A stretch of 64,000 nt of DNA, from assembly GCA_023407175.1 (NCBI GenBank), contig JAEYMU010000024.1, positions 296,739 through 360,738 on the forward strand, in the 5' to 3' direction. Position 1 is the first letter of the stretch. Each line of letters starts with the position of its first letter. Of this stretch, positions 17,792 through 25,631 are shown piece after piece. Origin of the DNA: Bacillota bacterium. GTDB lineage: Bacteria > Bacillota_A > Clostridia > Lachnospirales > Lachnospiraceae. The translations under genes were made by a program, and so were the position numbers. The notes beneath the pieces were generated by a model. The model saw only the letters and a program-made list of their open reading frames with translations, was not told the DNA's origin and searched no databases.

Positions 17792-17826
17792 AGCACTTTC
17801 ATACTGTCATGTGTGAAGGTGCTTTA
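17792..17826 (+). terminator. Intrinsic terminator after rpoZ
   Basis: A 13-bp stem (17792-17804 with 17811-17823, two G-T pairs) with loop TGTCAT and a short TTTA tail. It separates the yicC-rpoZ cluster from the signal peptidase gene. Confidence 0.75.
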
Positions 17827-17869
17827 TCGTGTGTGATAATCTGCCGGAGGGAATGGAAAGGAAAGTAGC

Positions 17870-18541
17870 ATGCCAAATAATCCAGAAGAAGAAACAAAAG
17901 TGGATTTGATAGATTATGAGGATGAGGAAGCAGAGTATATAGAAAACGAGCCGGATTATGAGGAGCCTTATGATGCCATGTCCTTAGAACTGGAACAGCA
18001 GGTGAAAAAGAGCAACCGGAGAGGAATCCTGTTGGACCTCATATTCTATGCACTGCTGATTTTCGTTTGTATCTACATCATTCCCAATTATGTAATCCAG
18101 CGTACAGTGGTTGATGGCTCCTCCATGGAGGATACGCTGCATGACGGGGACCAGTTGTACGTGGAAAAGGTATCCTATCATTTTGATGCCTTAAAACGCT
18201 TTGATATCATTGTTTTCTATCCCTACGGGAGAGAAAATGAGGATTACTATGTAAAGAGAATCATCGGACTTCCCGGAGAAACCATACAGATTATCGGAAG
18301 CGATATTTATATTGATGGTCAGGTATTAAGTGAGCATTATGGGAAGGAACTCATTACTGATCCCGGCAGGGCGGCAGAGCCGATAACGCTGGGGGAGGAT
18401 GAGTATTTTGTACTTGGAGATAACCGAAGCGTCAGCAAGGACAGCAGGTCGGAGGATGTGGGCAATGTGGAGCGTAAGAATATCGGAGGCCGTGTTATAT
18501 TGCGGATAAAACCGTTCAGTAAATTCGGACTGGTAGATTGA
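17870..18541 (+). CDS. lepB: Signal peptidase I
   Basis: A 223-aa type I signal peptidase. A 50-residue acidic cytoplasmic N-terminus precedes one membrane helix (about residues 52-71). The catalytic serine is in VDGSSMEDTL (Ser85) and the general-base lysine in YYVKRIIGLPG (Lys129). Box E is seen as LGDNRSVSKDSR. It cleaves signal peptides of secreted proteins on the outer face of the membrane. GGAAAGGAAAG lies before the ATG. The acidic N-terminal extension is long for the family. Confidence 0.93.
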   Translation: MPNNPEEETKVDLIDYEDEEAEYIENEPDYEEPYDAMSLELEQQVKKSNRRGILLDLIFYALLIFVCIYIIPNYVIQRTVVDGSSMEDTLHDGDQLYVEKVSYHFDALKRFDIIVFYPYGRENEDYYVKRIIGLPGETIQIIGSDIYIDGQVLSEHYGKELITDPGRAAEPITLGEDEYFVLGDNRSVSKDSRSEDVGNVERKNIGGRVILRIKPFSKFGLVD

Positions 18542-18659
18542 GTGAAAAAATTCAATCTTGTGCTTGCAATTTGCGGGCGAATTAGTTAGAATAATAATGT
18601 TCTGCAAATCAAACAGTAATCCATTTCGTTGCTCGGCAGAAAGGGTAGCCTAAGATATT

Positions 18660-19637
18660 ATGAAGGAAATCAAGGAGCATATTAAAACAGGAAGCTTCAA
18701 ACAACTCTATCTCTTATATGGAACTGAGGATTATTTAAAAAAGCTTTACCGGGATAAGCTGAAGGCCGCCATATGCAAGGATGAGAATGAGATGAACTAT
18801 TCCTGTTTTGAAGGAAAGGCCGCTGATCCGTTAAAGATATCAGAAGCTGCACAAACTTTGCCGTTCTTCTCGGATTACAGATTGATTGTGGTTGAGGACA
18901 GCGGATTATTCAAAAATTCGAGCGAGCTTAGCGATTACATACAGCAGCTTCCAGATAGTACGGTAATAATATTTGTGGAGACAGAAGTCGATAAGCGGAA
19001 CAAGCTATTCAAGCTCCTTCGCGACCGTGGACATGTCTCGGAAATGAACGGCCTGGATGAGAAAAATCTTAAGCTGTTTGTGGCCTCGCTGCTAGAGCAG
19101 GAGGGCAAGAAGATACCGGAAGCCCTGATTGTATATTTTCTTGAGAAAACCGGTACGGATATGGTAAATATCTGTAATGAGGTTGAGAAAATTGTAAGCT
19201 ATACCCTTGACCGCGCTGTGATTACGCGGGAGGATATTGATGCGGTTGTAACGACCCAGATCAGCGGTAAGATATTTCAGATGATCGATGCCATCGGAAG
19301 CAAGCAGTCCGGTAAGGCCCTTTCCCTGTATTATGATCTGCTTTCGGTACGGGAAAAGCCGATGTCCATACTTTATCTGATTACCAGACATTTTAATATA
19401 TTGCTGCAGGTGAAGGATTTGCAGTCACATGGCTTTGCATCGGCCTCCATCAGTGAAAAAGCAGGGATACCGCCTTTTTCGGTAAATAAATACCTGGCGC
19501 AGATTAAGAATTTTACATCGTCCAGATTGCAGGAAGCGCTGGAATTTGCGACCGAGCTTGAGGAACAGATCAAGACCGGACGGATGCAGGAGCGGGTCGG
19601 TGTTGAAATGCTGATTATCACCTTCAGTAAGAGGTGA
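18660..19637 (+). CDS. holA: DNA polymerase III delta subunit
   Basis: A 325-aa clamp-loader delta subunit: an N-terminal AAA+-like fold (FKQLYLLYGTEDYLKKLYRD, no functional Walker A, as expected for delta), DSTVIIFVETEVDKRNKLFK, and a C-terminal collar domain (REKPMSILYLITRHFNILLQ). It opens the beta clamp during replication. The gene for S20 (rpsT), often adjacent, is not present. The interrupted tRNA-Ser begins 88 bp downstream. No clear RBS was seen, but the start matches the family. Confidence 0.92.
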   Translation: MKEIKEHIKTGSFKQLYLLYGTEDYLKKLYRDKLKAAICKDENEMNYSCFEGKAADPLKISEAAQTLPFFSDYRLIVVEDSGLFKNSSELSDYIQQLPDSTVIIFVETEVDKRNKLFKLLRDRGHVSEMNGLDEKNLKLFVASLLEQEGKKIPEALIVYFLEKTGTDMVNICNEVEKIVSYTLDRAVITREDIDAVVTTQISGKIFQMIDAIGSKQSGKALSLYYDLLSVREKPMSILYLITRHFNILLQVKDLQSHGFASASISEKAGIPPFSVNKYLAQIKNFTSSRLQEALEFATELEEQIKTGRMQERVGVEMLIITFSKR

Positions 19638-19689
19638 CATTAATGTATTATTATGAAATTACCCTGGATTTATGGGCTTGCCCTATGGC

Positions 19690-19718
19690 TGGTGCATAAT
19701 CCGGTAATGATATATATT
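19690..19718 (+). promoter_or_regulatory. Probable original promoter of the split tRNA-Ser
   Basis: TATATT at 19713-19718 lies 6 bp before the tRNA 5' half, where a tRNA -10 box belongs. The -35 candidate TGGTGC (19690-19695, 17-bp spacing) is poor. After the insertion this promoter points into the island and could transcribe the replacement tRNA at 19938. Confidence 0.4.
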
Positions 19719-19724
19719 TATTAT

Positions 19725-19764
19725 GGAAACGTATCGAAGCGGTCATAACGGCCCTGACTCGAAA
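19725..19764 (+). pseudogene. 5' half of an interrupted tRNA-Ser(CGA)
   Basis: GGAAACG (19725-19731, acceptor 5' strand), TA, a D-arm with GG in its loop (19734-19751), the anticodon-stem strand CCTGA (19753-19757) and the full loop CTCGAAA (19758-19764, anticodon CGA). After the loop the sequence stops being a tRNA: the expected TCAGG is replaced by GGTAA. The missing partner lies at 33306-33358. There TCAGG, a long variable arm, the T-arm and CGTTTCC complete every stem. Joined, the halves give an 86-nt class II tRNA-Ser. This half cannot function alone. Confidence 0.9.
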
Positions 19765-19782
19765 GGTAATAGATTTCGTGGA
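19758..19782 (+). other. Left attachment site (attL core plus arm-type site)
   Basis: The core CTCGAAA is at 19758-19764, within the anticodon loop. Eleven bases inside the island, TTCGTGGA (19775-19782) is the reverse complement of TCCACGAA, which occurs in three direct copies at the right end. Such paired repeats are expected for tyrosine-recombinase arm binding sites. Confidence 0.7.
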
Positions 19783-19937
19783 ACTTTGGTAGCTCTAGTA
19801 CCGCATGAATACTGGATTTTTGGTTTTGACTGAAACATTTTCTTTCATGTTTCTTTCCAGTTTTCTTTCTTACTTCCTGGACTTGGATGGAATGTGGTAC
19901 CATCGTCTAGATGAGTCCGGTTGATTAAAATTAATAT

Positions 19938-20022
19938 GGAGAGTTGTCCGAGTGGCCTAAGGAGCTGGTCTCGAAAACCAGTGTACCTACCGGTACCTAG
20001 GGTTCGAATCCCTAACTCTCCG
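19938..20022 (+). tRNA. tRNA-Ser(CGA), carried by the island
   Basis: A complete 85-nt class II tRNA. The acceptor GGAGAGT (19938-19944) pairs with ACTCTCC (20015-20021), the discriminator is G20022, the anticodon stem is CTGGT/ACCAG with loop CTCGAAA (anticodon CGA, codon UCG), there is a long variable arm, and the T-arm is AGGG-TTCGAAT-CCCT. CCA is not encoded. Its acceptor, anticodon stem, variable arm and T stem all differ from the split chromosomal tRNA, so it is a different gene of the same specificity. It lies inside the island and presumably replaces the gene the insertion destroyed. Confidence 0.95.
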
Positions 20023-20076
20023 TCAGTCTTTTCCAATGGGTCAGCTTTGAGAAGGTTGAAACCCATTGTTATGGAG

Positions 20077-20109
20077 GGAGTTGTCAGTTGCGACTGACAA
20101 CTCCTTTTT
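20077..20109 (+). terminator. Terminator of the island tRNA-Ser
   Basis: An 11-bp perfect stem (20077-20087 with 20094-20104), loop TTGCGA, then five T. A weaker stem (20034-20041 with 20061-20068) precedes it. It ends the tRNA transcript and faces the convergent integrase gene. Confidence 0.9.
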
Positions 20110-20221
20110 ACGTTTCCCCGTTGATGTCCCTCCGGGCATCGTACTCTTTCTGTGAAGTGAATTCAAACCCCTTCATTCTTCTTAATTATACGGTTATGAA
20201 ATGCAACGGAGTTACGCTATC

Positions 20222-21541
20222 CTACGTAACCATTTCTTTTTTTTCGGTACTTTGATTAGGCTTTCCAGAGTCAGGGTTTGCCGATTCGGGTAATGTCTCG
20301 AACAGACCGGTGCTCAGCCGCTCTGCGGATATCAGCATAGACTCCTCCATATCCAGATGTGCATAAAGGTTTGCAGTGGTACCATAGTCGCTATGACCCA
20401 ACCAGGCTTGGATTTCCTTCATGGAGACACCATTTCGCAGTAATAGGCTCGCACAGCTGTGCCGGGTATCATGGAACCGGATATGCCGCAAGACATTCTT
20501 CTTCAGGAACTTTGAGAAAGTCGATGAGATATAGTCCGGCTTAATAAGTTCGCCGATTTCATTGACATAAACATACCCCAGATACTGACGGTTGTAGGAA
20601 TTGCCAAAGAGCTGGCGGTGTTCCGTTTGCTGCTCCTTCAAGGCCAGCAGCTTTTCCCGGAATAAGGGGATAAGCGGAAGCGTTCTCATACTGGATTTAT
20701 TTTTCGCCTTGTCTTTTGCATAGCATACTCTCTTTTGACCTTTGCGCTGGTATGTGGTGACAGTATGGGCTATCGTAAACAGGTTTCATTCAAAATCAAA
20801 ATTCTGCCATTTCAAGCCAACAATCTCACTTCTGCGAAGCCCATAGAACAGACCGAACAGAACGGCAAGTTCCAGCCAGGTACCCTCTGCCAGACGTATA
20901 CACTCCAGTGCCTCTTCCGGAAGATAAAAACTGCCAATGAATTTATCCGTCTTGGGGCGCTGCTTATGGGCAGCGTTCTTTCCAACCAATCCGTCTTCCA
21001 TAGCCACTTCCAACGCATTATGGATATTGCAATGGTAGCGCACAACGGTAGTTCCTTTTTTACCGTCTTTTCCGTGTTCAGGGTCTCCAATACGTTCAAG
21101 TCTGTAGAATTCACGTAGATGTTTCGGCTCTAGTTGAGACAGCGTTAGGCCAAGTTTTTTGAAATACGGGTAAATATGATTTTCAATCGAATCACAATAT
21201 CCGGCATAGGTTACCGGATCAACCTCTGTTTCCTTATAAGAAAGCCAGTACAGCATATAATCCGCAAACAGCATATCTGCGGTGTTGGATACAACAGTAC
21301 TGCTTTTCTCCGGAATTGGAGGAGAAACTATTTTCTCTGTTTCTGAAATAAGTTCACCATATTCATTGTAAAGGTTTCGGAATTCATCAAGTTTTTTATT
21401 GGCTAGCCGTTTGTTCCCTTTCTTCACCGGTAAATCAGTTGGAATCCATTTTGGAAAACGTTTGCCGTCACGGTGCTTACAGTTCAAAACGGCATAATAT
21501 TTTCCGCCTTTTTCTTGTAGATGTCCCGCTAACATAATCAA
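20222..21541 (-). pseudogene. int: Tyrosine integrase interrupted by one in-frame TGA
   Basis: One 1,320-nt frame reads a full-size phage-type integrase: an N-terminal AP2-like arm-binding part, a core-binding domain (residues about 90-160) and a C-terminal catalytic domain. The catalytic residues are present: the first Arg in GLRRSEIVGL, HDTRHSCA, and LGHSDYGTTANLYAH with the tyrosine nucleophile. A TGA at 20786-20788 lies in frame right after LKWQNFDFE. Reading continues without any shift (NLFTIAHTVTTYQRKG) to the catalytic boxes. It is therefore a single nonsense mutation, a sequencing error or recoding. Without readthrough the island cannot excise by itself. The gene lies next to the left end, pointing at the tRNA. 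Confidence 0.9.
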
Positions 21542-21651
21542 TCATTACTCCTTTCAGCGGTTTTTCCACCTACCATTGACATATAATACTATACTACTTT
21601 TCGCCAACAAACTACAACAACGTATGCCAAATTCACACTATGAGATGGGGG

Positions 21652-21873
21652 CTATTTTTTGTTTTCAATGTCAAGGTAGGCAATAATATAACTTTTAGGG
21701 ATGCGGAAAAGACGTCCGACATTTTGCTTTTTCAGATCGCCCTTTTTAATCATCTTGTAAACCGTCTTAGTGCATACCCCCAAGATCTCACTTGTTTCTT
21801 CGACGGTCAGGACATCAGGATAGTCACTAATCCGTTTGATAGACTGCTTACTGTATAAAGATTGTCTTTTCAT
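21652..21873 (-). CDS. xis: Excisionase-like small HTH protein
   Basis: A 73-aa MerR/excisionase-type winged helix protein. LTVEETSEILGVCTKTVYKMIKKG is the helix-turn-helix and RLFRIPKSYIIAYL the wing and final helix, as in the excisionase DNA-binding family (TIGR01764-like). The frame extends to 21948, but a GGAG 7 nt before ATG 21873 fits best. It lies 110 bp upstream of the integrase in the same direction, the standard xis-int order. It would bend the attachment sites and direct excision. Confidence 0.85.
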   Translation of the reverse strand: MKRQSLYSKQSIKRISDYPDVLTVEETSEILGVCTKTVYKMIKKGDLKKQNVGRLFRIPKSYIIAYLDIENKK

Positions 21874-22092
21874 TTTTTTCTCCATTCTGCATTTTTTTAA
21901 AAGCCGATATACTAAGCTTTCTGAACATACGCACCCATACCGGCTCATTTCCTGCGCTTATTTTGACCGCGTCTTTTCAGGCCGCGCTATGCGCTGTTTC
22001 ATACGTGGGCGTGCTCTGCCGATTCAGCATCTTGGCACACTGTCCGCGAAACCTGTATAACTTCCGGTGGGTGCTATGAAATTGTCAAGGTA

Positions 22093-22140
22093 CAAAAAAA
22101 AAACAGGCGTAAAGTAAGCCTCAGGCTTGTCCTTACGCCT
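22093..22140 (-). terminator. Minus-strand terminator/attenuator upstream of xis
   Basis: The outer stem AGGCGTAA/TTACGCCT (22105-22112 with 22133-22140) and inner stem AAGCC/GGCTT are followed, on the minus strand, by about ten T (22094-22103). Nothing annotated on the minus strand lies to its right, so it either ends a minus-strand RNA from 22.14-22.69 kb or acts as an attenuator before xis-int. The segment 21950-22090 is more G+C-rich than its surroundings and encodes no protein I recognise. Confidence 0.7.
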
Positions 22141-22255
22141 AATAAACATAGAGTTATGTATATAATTTCTGCAAAAATACGAAATTATATAAAATTAGAT
22201 TAATATGGTTATCTGCTATTTCGATTGTTTTTGATTCTATAGAAGGTGTAAAAAA

Positions 22256-22348
22256 TTGATCATATTAATTGACCTTGTTCTGCTCGGTATAATATCATTA
22301 ATGTTAATCATGGGAATACTTCATTTGATTAGTAGCCTTATTTTATAA
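22256..22348 (+). CDS. Putative 30-aa hydrophobic peptide
   Basis: A TTG start with AGAAGGTG 7 nt upstream opens a 30-codon frame encoding one continuous membrane helix (MIILIDLVLLGIISLMLIMG, then ILHLISSLIL). Its length and composition resemble holin-like or type I toxin peptides of Firmicutes, and a minus-strand terminator lies 110 bp away, compatible with an antisense RNA. There is no charged C-terminus, which many such toxins have. A chance frame in AT-rich DNA cannot be excluded. Confidence 0.3.
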   Translation: MIILIDLVLLGIISLMLIMGILHLISSLIL

Positions 22349-22452
22349 ATTACTCGTGGAAATATTTTGTAATTTGGTGTAAAATTAGTGTAGTTGAATT
22401 AGGGGATTAAGGTCATAATTGATGTAAAGTGAAATTATTGATTTATGCGACA

Positions 22453-22599
22453 ATGGATTTAGTGACAAAATTATCTCACAAATTATTTAAGAAGCACTTA
22501 CCGGAAAACGTGTCAGAGATAAGAAGCGGCTACGCATGTTTTACGTCAGAACAAAGAAGAATTATTACAACTATTATCTATATACCCAACTATCTTTAG
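22453..22599 (+). CDS. Small frame, possible gene relic
   Basis: A 48-codon frame whose end reads RSGYACFTSEQRRIITTIIY, a plausible folded-protein composition, but there is no RBS before the ATG and the frame stays open a little upstream. I do not recognise the family. It may be the C-terminal remnant of an accessory gene. The remainder of 22349-22695 is AT-rich with nothing further that I can support. Confidence 0.25.
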   Translation: MDLVTKLSHKLFKKHLPENVSEIRSGYACFTSEQRRIITTIIYIPNYL

Positions 22600-22695
22600 T
22601 GAGAGATTATTAAAATCACAATTTCTTATTATTATATCTAGAGTAATTTAATTCTTCTAAAATATAAATTACAAAAGAATGCAAGGAGTTAATTG

Positions 22696-23718
22696 ATGAG
22701 TCGTAAAAAGAGAAGAAAAAAAGATAAAATTGAAGAAAATAGTAAAATTACATTAATTAGTTTCATTGAAGATCATTTGGGATTACTAACAGCAGCATCC
22801 TCGCTGTTGGGCTTAATTGTAACTGGTTTATTCAAATGCTTTCCATATTTTTACGAAAAAGGTTACTATCTATTCTGGAATATTCCTTTAAAATATATGA
22901 AAATTGATTACACAAACACGCTGATGCAATTCTTTTTAAATATTGCTGGTTTTATCCTAATTATAGGTATTGCATTATTATATATGGAATTTTATAATTC
23001 TTCAAAAATAATAGGAAGAATTTTTCTCCATTTAATCTTATTTTTTATAAACACAATAATTTGGGTTTACGCTATTATAAGTGTTGGAGGGAAATTTGCA
23101 GATGCAATGGATTTTACTAATGGAGAAACCATCCATTATTTTATTGTAATTATGGTTTTTTTATTTATATTAGAGATACCTGCCATACATGTTTTTAAAA
23201 AAAAGAAACCCAAAAAAGAAAAAGTTAATGAAATAAATTTACCAAAGGGTATAACACATAAGAATAGTAAGACTAATATCGATCCTCTAGATAACCAATC
23301 GGTGAATCGTGATAAAAAATCAAATAAAATTAATGGAACTAATAAACTTCTCAAAAATGGATTAGGAATATACTTAATCATAGTTATAGCTTATTTTGTC
23401 GGAGTAATATGGTATACTTGTATTACTTTAAGCAATGATAGAAAAGATGCTTGTAAAGAAACCACTAAATTTGAAATAGTAAATGACGAGTTTAATCAAA
23501 AATATATAATATTATCACCATATGAGGGGTTATTCTTCGTAAAACCATGTACAGTATATGAAGAAAAACACTTTATTGCAATAAATTCAGATAAATATAA
23601 ACTATTAGATATAAAGGGGTTAGAAGTAGTTATTTACAATTTTAGTAATTATAAAGAGGTATTTCAACAATATTGTAATGATGATTATAATATTGTTATA
23701 AAAAATAACGTTAAATAG
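22696..23718 (+). CDS. Multi-pass membrane protein of unknown function
   Basis: A 340-aa protein with a very basic N-terminus (MSRKKRRKKDK), four to five predicted membrane helices in the first half (about residues 30-50, 75-100, 112-132, 145-165) and one near residue 225. A charged Lys/Asn-rich linker separates the last two, followed by a C-terminal soluble part of about 90 residues. AAGGAG lies 9 nt before ATG 22696. A TTG at 22693 is in frame. No family is recognised. It is AT-rich, lies alone between the recombination module and the five-gene operon, and could be island cargo independent of that operon. Confidence 0.75.
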   Translation: MSRKKRRKKDKIEENSKITLISFIEDHLGLLTAASSLLGLIVTGLFKCFPYFYEKGYYLFWNIPLKYMKIDYTNTLMQFFLNIAGFILIIGIALLYMEFYNSSKIIGRIFLHLILFFINTIIWVYAIISVGGKFADAMDFTNGETIHYFIVIMVFLFILEIPAIHVFKKKKPKKEKVNEINLPKGITHKNSKTNIDPLDNQSVNRDKKSNKINGTNKLLKNGLGIYLIIVIAYFVGVIWYTCITLSNDRKDACKETTKFEIVNDEFNQKYIILSPYEGLFFVKPCTVYEEKHFIAINSDKYKLLDIKGLEVVIYNFSNYKEVFQQYCNDDYNIVIKNNVK

Positions 23719-23948
23719 TCTTTAATTTATATACAGTGGAAAGAATCAATGATCCATCTTTAGCTGACTATGTAAAAAAGAACTAAATGCTAATAAAGTT
23801 TTTTGGCAAGACTTGATCGAGGATTAGCTTACACTATTCGGAAATTAAAGTTTGTAATCCACCATTTCATTGAAAAACAATAAACCAGGCGTTTTCTTAT
23901 AATTCAAAATTTGATTTCTTGGTACTACTTCCCTATTTAGGTTAATTA

Positions 23949-23957
23949 TGCTACAAT
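23949..23957 (+). promoter_or_regulatory. Extended -10 promoter of the five-gene operon
   Basis: TGCTACAAT (23949-23957) is a good extended -10 element with no clear -35 at 17 bp. It lies 56 bp before ATG 24014. The rest of the 23719-24013 gap has only a short frame reading TVERINDPSLADYVKKN before a stop, possibly a gene remnant, and nothing else supported. Confidence 0.45.
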
Positions 23958-24013
23958 TAAGATGTAACATCTATAGTTATTAAATTATATGACACATTAA
24001 ATAGAGGTAATAT

Positions 24014-25624
24014 ATGGATATCAAGAATAAAATAAGAATTTTGTCCAGATATAGTTCCATGCATATAGATACATCTAATGCGACAGAGGAGCGGAACCAA
24101 GATCACTTCCACATAGATCTTCCGGTGCAAACCGAAGTAGAAGAGCAGATAGAGAAAGGGATTCCCGTTATAATCCTGACAGGTGAGGCAGGGGAAGGGA
24201 AAACCCACATTATCAAACGGCTCATTCAGAAATATGGCCGGGCTGACGGTACTGTAGCTGGTTATCAACTCGTGGAAGATTTCTCTGCATTAGATACAGA
24301 TAAAAAGCGCACAGTAATTCAGTCAATAAGTGATGTGATAAGAAATGAGTTATCCATTCAGACACCACACTATTTGATTGCGGCAAATATTGGCATCTTG
24401 GTACGTAATATTATGAAAATTGATAAAACGCTCATTAATTTTCTTTCTGATACAACAAAACAATCTCATGTTCGTTGTTTTAATTTTGAGTCCAGAAATC
24501 TTGCGGAGGATGAAAAAGGTTTTCAACGGCTTGTAGAGGCATTTTATCAATGCGATATGGTAAATTGCAGTGACTCTAATTGTAAACTGCAAGGAGAATG
24601 TCCATTTGTTAATAACTTGAAAGACTTATGTAAACCGCATGCAATTATGAATATAAGAATATTATGCGATTCCATCTTTCTTATGGGAGGTCATGTTACC
24701 CTTAGGGAACTACTATCTTTTCTTGCGTCGCTCGCAACATCAGGCTATGATTGTGAAAGTATATCGTCACTAGACAAAGAGCAACGGGAAATGCTGCACT
24801 ACACCAATATATTTGATAAGCGCGATGGAGTGATTTTAGATAAGATTGCACCTATGGATCCGTCTAATGAATCCTCTCCAGAAGATTATCAGCTATATCA
24901 AAGTCTGAAAGATATTGTAGCATTTAAGAAAGAAAAGCGGAGTCGGTTTTTTCAAAATGCATCTTCAACCTATAAGAGTTTGCCGGTGCCTTATTTGCAA
25001 GAATATAAGGATATCATTGACCGTATCAATCATGAACCGTACTATTATGATATTACTACAGAAACGGGAAGCGAGTTTGGGATGCTGAAGAAGGGTTTTG
25101 TTCGCTTATTGGACCCACAAGAAACCAATTTACAGATATCTTTTTTTGCTATTCCTAAACCTGTAGAGAAGCGGATCAAAACTCAATTTATGATAGATTT
25201 CAATAAACTGACTATGATTTGGCACCATCCGCAATGGAAGCCGAGTTTTGTAGACCATGAAATTGAGCTGTCCACCTCTATCAAAGAGTTTTCATTGAGT
25301 GTTTTATGTGAAAGCGACAAGAGTCAGGAGGATAACAGTGCAATTGGTTTGATTACCCAAAAAATTAATTTTGATCTTTATCGCCAAATCTGCTTAGCAC
25401 GGGATCAATATGTTCTTCCCCAGTTGGCAAGCGCTTTGAATAAATATGGCTTGCAGCAGTTTTTCATGAAGATTCTAATGCTATATCCTGAATTTAGCGA
25501 GAAAGTCAATATCATATTTGATTCTTCGAAAGACTTATGTAATTTTGAAATGAGTTTTTATAGGCAGAGTCGTGCACTCTTAAGATCGCAACAGAAAAAA
25601 GTTGTATTAATCAAGAAAATATGA
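24014..25624 (+). CDS. P-loop NTPase with Cys cluster (DptF-like?), gene 1 of 5
   Basis: A 536-aa protein. The Walker A motif GEAGEGKTH is at residues 57-65, preceded by the strand VIILT. A helical region follows (LIAANIGILVRNIM, 121-134), then a Cys cluster Cys185-x4-Cys190-x5-Cys196-Pro, a likely zinc knuckle. The C-terminal 250 residues are unassigned. The layout of an N-terminal P-loop, an 'NIG-L' segment and a C..C..CP knuckle recalls DptF of the DNA-phosphorothioation-dependent restriction system and related defence ATPases, but this is a fold-level impression. A GAGGT lies before the ATG. Gene 2 begins 7 nt after its stop. It probably acts as the NTP-driven sensor or motor of the operon's system. 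Confidence 0.8.
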   Translation: MDIKNKIRILSRYSSMHIDTSNATEERNQDHFHIDLPVQTEVEEQIEKGIPVIILTGEAGEGKTHIIKRLIQKYGRADGTVAGYQLVEDFSALDTDKKRTVIQSISDVIRNELSIQTPHYLIAANIGILVRNIMKIDKTLINFLSDTTKQSHVRCFNFESRNLAEDEKGFQRLVEAFYQCDMVNCSDSNCKLQGECPFVNNLKDLCKPHAIMNIRILCDSIFLMGGHVTLRELLSFLASLATSGYDCESISSLDKEQREMLHYTNIFDKRDGVILDKIAPMDPSNESSPEDYQLYQSLKDIVAFKKEKRSRFFQNASSTYKSLPVPYLQEYKDIIDRINHEPYYYDITTETGSEFGMLKKGFVRLLDPQETNLQISFFAIPKPVEKRIKTQFMIDFNKLTMIWHHPQWKPSFVDHEIELSTSIKEFSLSVLCESDKSQEDNSAIGLITQKINFDLYRQICLARDQYVLPQLASALNKYGLQQFFMKILMLYPEFSEKVNIIFDSSKDLCNFEMSFYRQSRALLRSQQKKVVLIKKI

Positions 25625-25631
25625 GGTGAGT

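Noticed and set aside
19643..19699. A tiny frame after holA with GAGGTGA upstream (MYYYEITLDLWACPMAGA)
   Set aside because: Only 18 codons, overlaps the likely tRNA promoter region, and no related protein is known to me.
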